From Rhodanobacteraceae bacterium (GTDB taxonomy: Bacteria > Pseudomonadota > Gammaproteobacteria > Xanthomonadales > SZUA-5): a stretch of DNA of 6,542 nucleotides. Position numbers and translations under genes: made by a program. Shown in pieces: positions 4,384-6,542 of the stretch. Positions within the stretch are counted from its first letter, which is position 1; every line of letters begins with the position of its first letter. The notes under the pieces were generated by a model, which was not told the origin of the DNA, ran no database searches, and saw only the letters and a program-made list of their open reading frames with translations. The stretch spans positions 1 through 6,542 of the forward strand of contig QIMA01000314.1 in NCBI GenBank assembly GCA_003233535.1, in the 5' to 3' direction.

Positions 4384-6542
4384 CTATCGCGAAGCCCCAA
4401 TCACGATCTCATCGGACAACGGCGTAATCGCCACCGGCCCGCGCTGCCAGGGCGCCATCGGTTGGCCGGCATAGAAAGTATCGGTTGTGATCTGCGCCGC
4501 GCGACCGCCGTCGAAGCTGAATGTGATTTTGCCGGCATCGACGAAGCTGGTGGGTATCGCCTCGCAATCGGGACAGAAGCCGGTGAAACTCCACATAGTG
4601 AGTGCTTCCTCATCGCTGTTAACGCCCTGCCCCAGCGTCCAGCGCGGCTGATTGTCGGCGTCGTAGAAGTACAAGATCGACACCCGCAGATCGCCGTCGG
4701 TGTGCACGCTTAGACCCCAACCGGGCTCATTGAAGTCGTACCAAGCGGCAGTGCGATCGGGCAGGCTGAATTCGGTACCCGCGGTGAGCGGCTGCACCGG
4801 CTCGACACCGCTGCGCTCGCCGATGCTCCAGGTGAACTGACCAACTCGGGCCTCGGTGAAGCTCAAGCTGAGCTGACCGACGGTGACGAAATCGACAAAC
4901 CCGGTGTCGGGATTCCAGGTGAAGCGGTTTAGATCTGCAACCCAGGGCTTCGCATACGGCGCCGAGGCCAAGTACCACACGGGCGTACCGTCATCGTCAT
5001 AGGTGTACCAGAGCACGAACATATTCTCGCCGGAGAACTGCAGATCAAAGCCGTGACCGCTGCGCGCCGGGTTAAACCAAAGCCCGGCCTTCGGACGCAG
5101 CGTGTTGGAAGCCGGATCAGCCGGATCGGAACCCTGTCGGATCTCAGCGGCATCGCCGATACCATCACCATCTCGGTCGACTGCCAGGCGCTGGCTCAGA
5201 CCCGCAGGGACCAGCGTCAGCGTCAGTGGCTGCTCAACGCTGGCTTGCGCCTGCAGCGCCGCTACGCTACGTGGTGAGGAATCGTCGGAGCTGTCAAATA
5301 CATCGTCATCAGCGCGGTAGGCGTAGCCGGCGTCGGCATCGCGGGCAATCAGATCCACCTTGCCGGTTCGCGCCAGATCGAGCATTTGCGAAGCCAGCTC
5401 AGGCACCGCACCACCGCTGTAGCTCACCTGCGTGCCAACCGCAGCGTGTGTGTCTTTGGACGGCGGCGGGGTGACGCCGCCGGTGAATGTGGGGTCGTCA
5501 AATTCCGAGCCGGCGAAAGCCAGCATCAGCGCGACCAGATCCGCGACTTCTTGGTCATTTCTCACCGAGAAAGCGCGCGCGCTGAGGAAGCTGGAGATGG
5601 AATCCACCGAGCCATCGTGGAAAAAGCCAAAGCCGCTGCTGCTGTCATTGCGGCGCAGCTCGAATCCAACCTTCTCGTGCTGGTTGCGTAAATGCGGCAC
5701 CTTGATCGACACGTTAGTGGAGCCATCCACACTGACGATACCTAAGTGGTTTTCGCCGTGCGGACCGGTAGGCATGATGCTGCCGCCCACCGCAATTCCA
5801 ATGCCGCCGATAAACAGCGGCCCGTTGGTAGCCATGCCCGTCGGCAGGGTATGGCAGTTTGAACAGTTAAACGGCGAGTCGAGCAGCCGAAGCGTGTACA
5901 GGTCGAGCCCGCGCTGTGCATTGCCCGTGCCCAGTTCCAAGCCCTGCATGGCGAAGCGTCCGCTGGTGTAGTGCCCGGGCAGCGGCAATTCGGTCGGCAA
6001 GCTGTTGTCGCGATTACGGTAGGGATTGGGCGGAAAGGTCACCGTAGCGAGAAAGTTCTCAAACGACTGCATGTCCTCGGCCGTGAGCTCGTGATCGTCT
6101 CCGAGCAGACCCTCGAACGCCGGATTGAAGGCTTCTAGGCCGGCACGATCACCGCGCCAGTGGAACGGCTCATGACCAATGATGTCCTGCATCGTTTGCG
6201 TGGTCATCGGGCCCTTCATCGAATGGAAGTCTTCGCATTCGGGGCTACCGATCTCGGTGATGCAGTTTTGATCAAAGTCGGCCGGCGGTTGCGACGGATC
6301 ACCCAGATCCCAGGCCAACCGATCCATGCGCGCGTCGATATGGCAGGAGCCGCAGGAGGACTGACCCAGACCAGAGGTCTTGTGCGTGTCATACAGCAGC
6401 GCCCGGCCCTGACGAATGGCTGCCGGCAGCGGGTTGAACACCGCGATCCGATCCACTTCGCTGCCTGCCGCCAAGTCGACCACAGACAGCGAGGCCTCAA
6501 AGTGATTCCAAACGTAGAGTCGATTGCCGAGTTCATCTAAGG
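4384..6542 (-). CDS. Di-heme cytochrome c peroxidase-like protein with propeller N-terminus and duplicated C-terminal tail (5' end outside window)
   Basis: The frame is open to the window edge, so the GTG at 6483 is internal; 718 residues are visible. The first ~40 (NRLYVWNHFEASLSVVDL) look like the last blade of a YVTN/YncE-type beta-propeller. A cytochrome c peroxidase/MauG-like domain follows, with c-type heme sites CGSCH (63-67, bases 6340-6354) and CSNCH (226-230, bases 5851-5865), the family stretch KVPHLRN, and FHDG (307-310). Such proteins act in the periplasm or at the cell surface, reducing peroxide or oxidising a substrate. An Asp-rich calcium-type loop DRDGDGIGD (455-463) leads to a tail of two ~110-residue repeats. 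The first opens GLWFNPARSGHGFDLQ; the second opens AAWYDFNEPGWGLSV and carries a CPDC pair (656-659). Such tails recur in secreted proteins of Xanthomonadales, from memory. The usual Met ligand of the second heme is not evident. The signal peptide would lie outside the window. The substrate is unknown. Confidence 0.92.
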   Translation of the reverse strand, partial: LDELGNRLYVWNHFEASLSVVDLAAGSEVDRIAVFNPLPAAIRQGRALLYDTHKTSGLGQSSCGSCHIDARMDRLAWDLGDPSQPPADFDQNCITEIGSPECEDFHSMKGPMTTQTMQDIIGHEPFHWRGDRAGLEAFNPAFEGLLGDDHELTAEDMQSFENFLATVTFPPNPYRNRDNSLPTELPLPGHYTSGRFAMQGLELGTGNAQRGLDLYTLRLLDSPFNCSNCHTLPTGMATNGPLFIGGIGIAVGGSIMPTGPHGENHLGIVSVDGSTNVSIKVPHLRNQHEKVGFELRRNDSSSGFGFFHDGSVDSISSFLSARAFSVRNDQEVADLVALMLAFAGSEFDDPTFTGGVTPPPSKDTHAAVGTQVSYSGGAVPELASQMLDLARTGKVDLIARDADAGYAYRADDDVFDSSDDSSPRSVAALQAQASVEQPLTLTLVPAGLSQRLAVDRDGDGIGDAAEIRQGSDPADPASNTLRPKAGLWFNPARSGHGFDLQFSGENMFVLWYTYDDDGTPVWYLASAPYAKPWVADLNRFTWNPDTGFVDFVTVGQLSLSFTEARVGQFTWSIGERSGVEPVQPLTAGTEFSLPDRTAAWYDFNEPGWGLSVHTDGDLRVSILYFYDADNQPRWTLGQGVNSDEEALTMWSFTGFCPDCEAIPTSFVDAGKITFSFDGGRAAQITTDTFYAGQPMAPWQRGPVAITPLSDEIVIGASR

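Noticed and set aside
5432..5971. 179-codon + strand frame within the cytochrome gene
   Set aside because: Antisense to the stretch that carries CSNCH and FHDG, which is clearly the coding strand.
6481..6483. GTG at 6483 as the start of the cytochrome gene
   Set aside because: The 19 codons before it read as propeller sequence (NRLYVWNHFEASLS) and remain open to the window edge.
1..6542. CRISPR array, tRNA/rRNA gene, IS transposase or phage gene
   Set aside because: No regularly spaced repeats, cloverleaf with CCA-proximal features, ribosomal sequence or DDE/HUH transposase motif could be found by eye on either strand.

Overview
The window looks like chromosomal DNA of a high-GC gammaproteobacterium, probably in or near the Xanthomonadales/Wenzhouxiangellaceae. 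This rests on three signs: a tryptophanyl-tRNA synthetase with a C-terminal extension, an outer-envelope protein ending in a 'GxW-x-NPxRSGHGFDLQ' repeat tail, and REP-like intergenic palindromes. The assignment is inference, since no marker such as rRNA is present.

Layout. At the left, the last 345 codons of trpS run on the + strand and are followed 2 bp later by a small gene for a predicted three-helix membrane protein; the two are probably one operon. A 267-bp convergent interval (1327-1593) holds hairpins and one copy of a ~50-bp repeat but no convincing gene. On the - strand follows a complete ADOP/MacB-type permease gene (1594-4035) with a good ribosome binding site and no ATPase gene beside it. 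A 348-bp interval (4036-4383) holds a second copy of the ~50-bp repeat, a REP-like palindrome, an inverted third copy of the repeat core, and two open frames of doubtful status. The right third is a large - strand gene that runs off the window. It encodes a di-heme cytochrome c peroxidase-like protein that appears to have a beta-propeller N-terminus (outside the window) and a duplicated C-terminal beta-rich tail.

How the parts relate. trpS is housekeeping. The permease and the cytochrome are on the same strand, but repeat-rich DNA separates them and no shared function is visible. The permease is the only gene lying between the two direct repeats, so it may have arrived or moved as a unit. I see no IS transposase, CRISPR array, tRNA, rRNA or phage gene. 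The points most worth following up are the repeat architecture around the permease, the probable loss of the Met heme ligand in the peroxidase domain, and its duplicated tail. I do not see a clear new multi-gene system.
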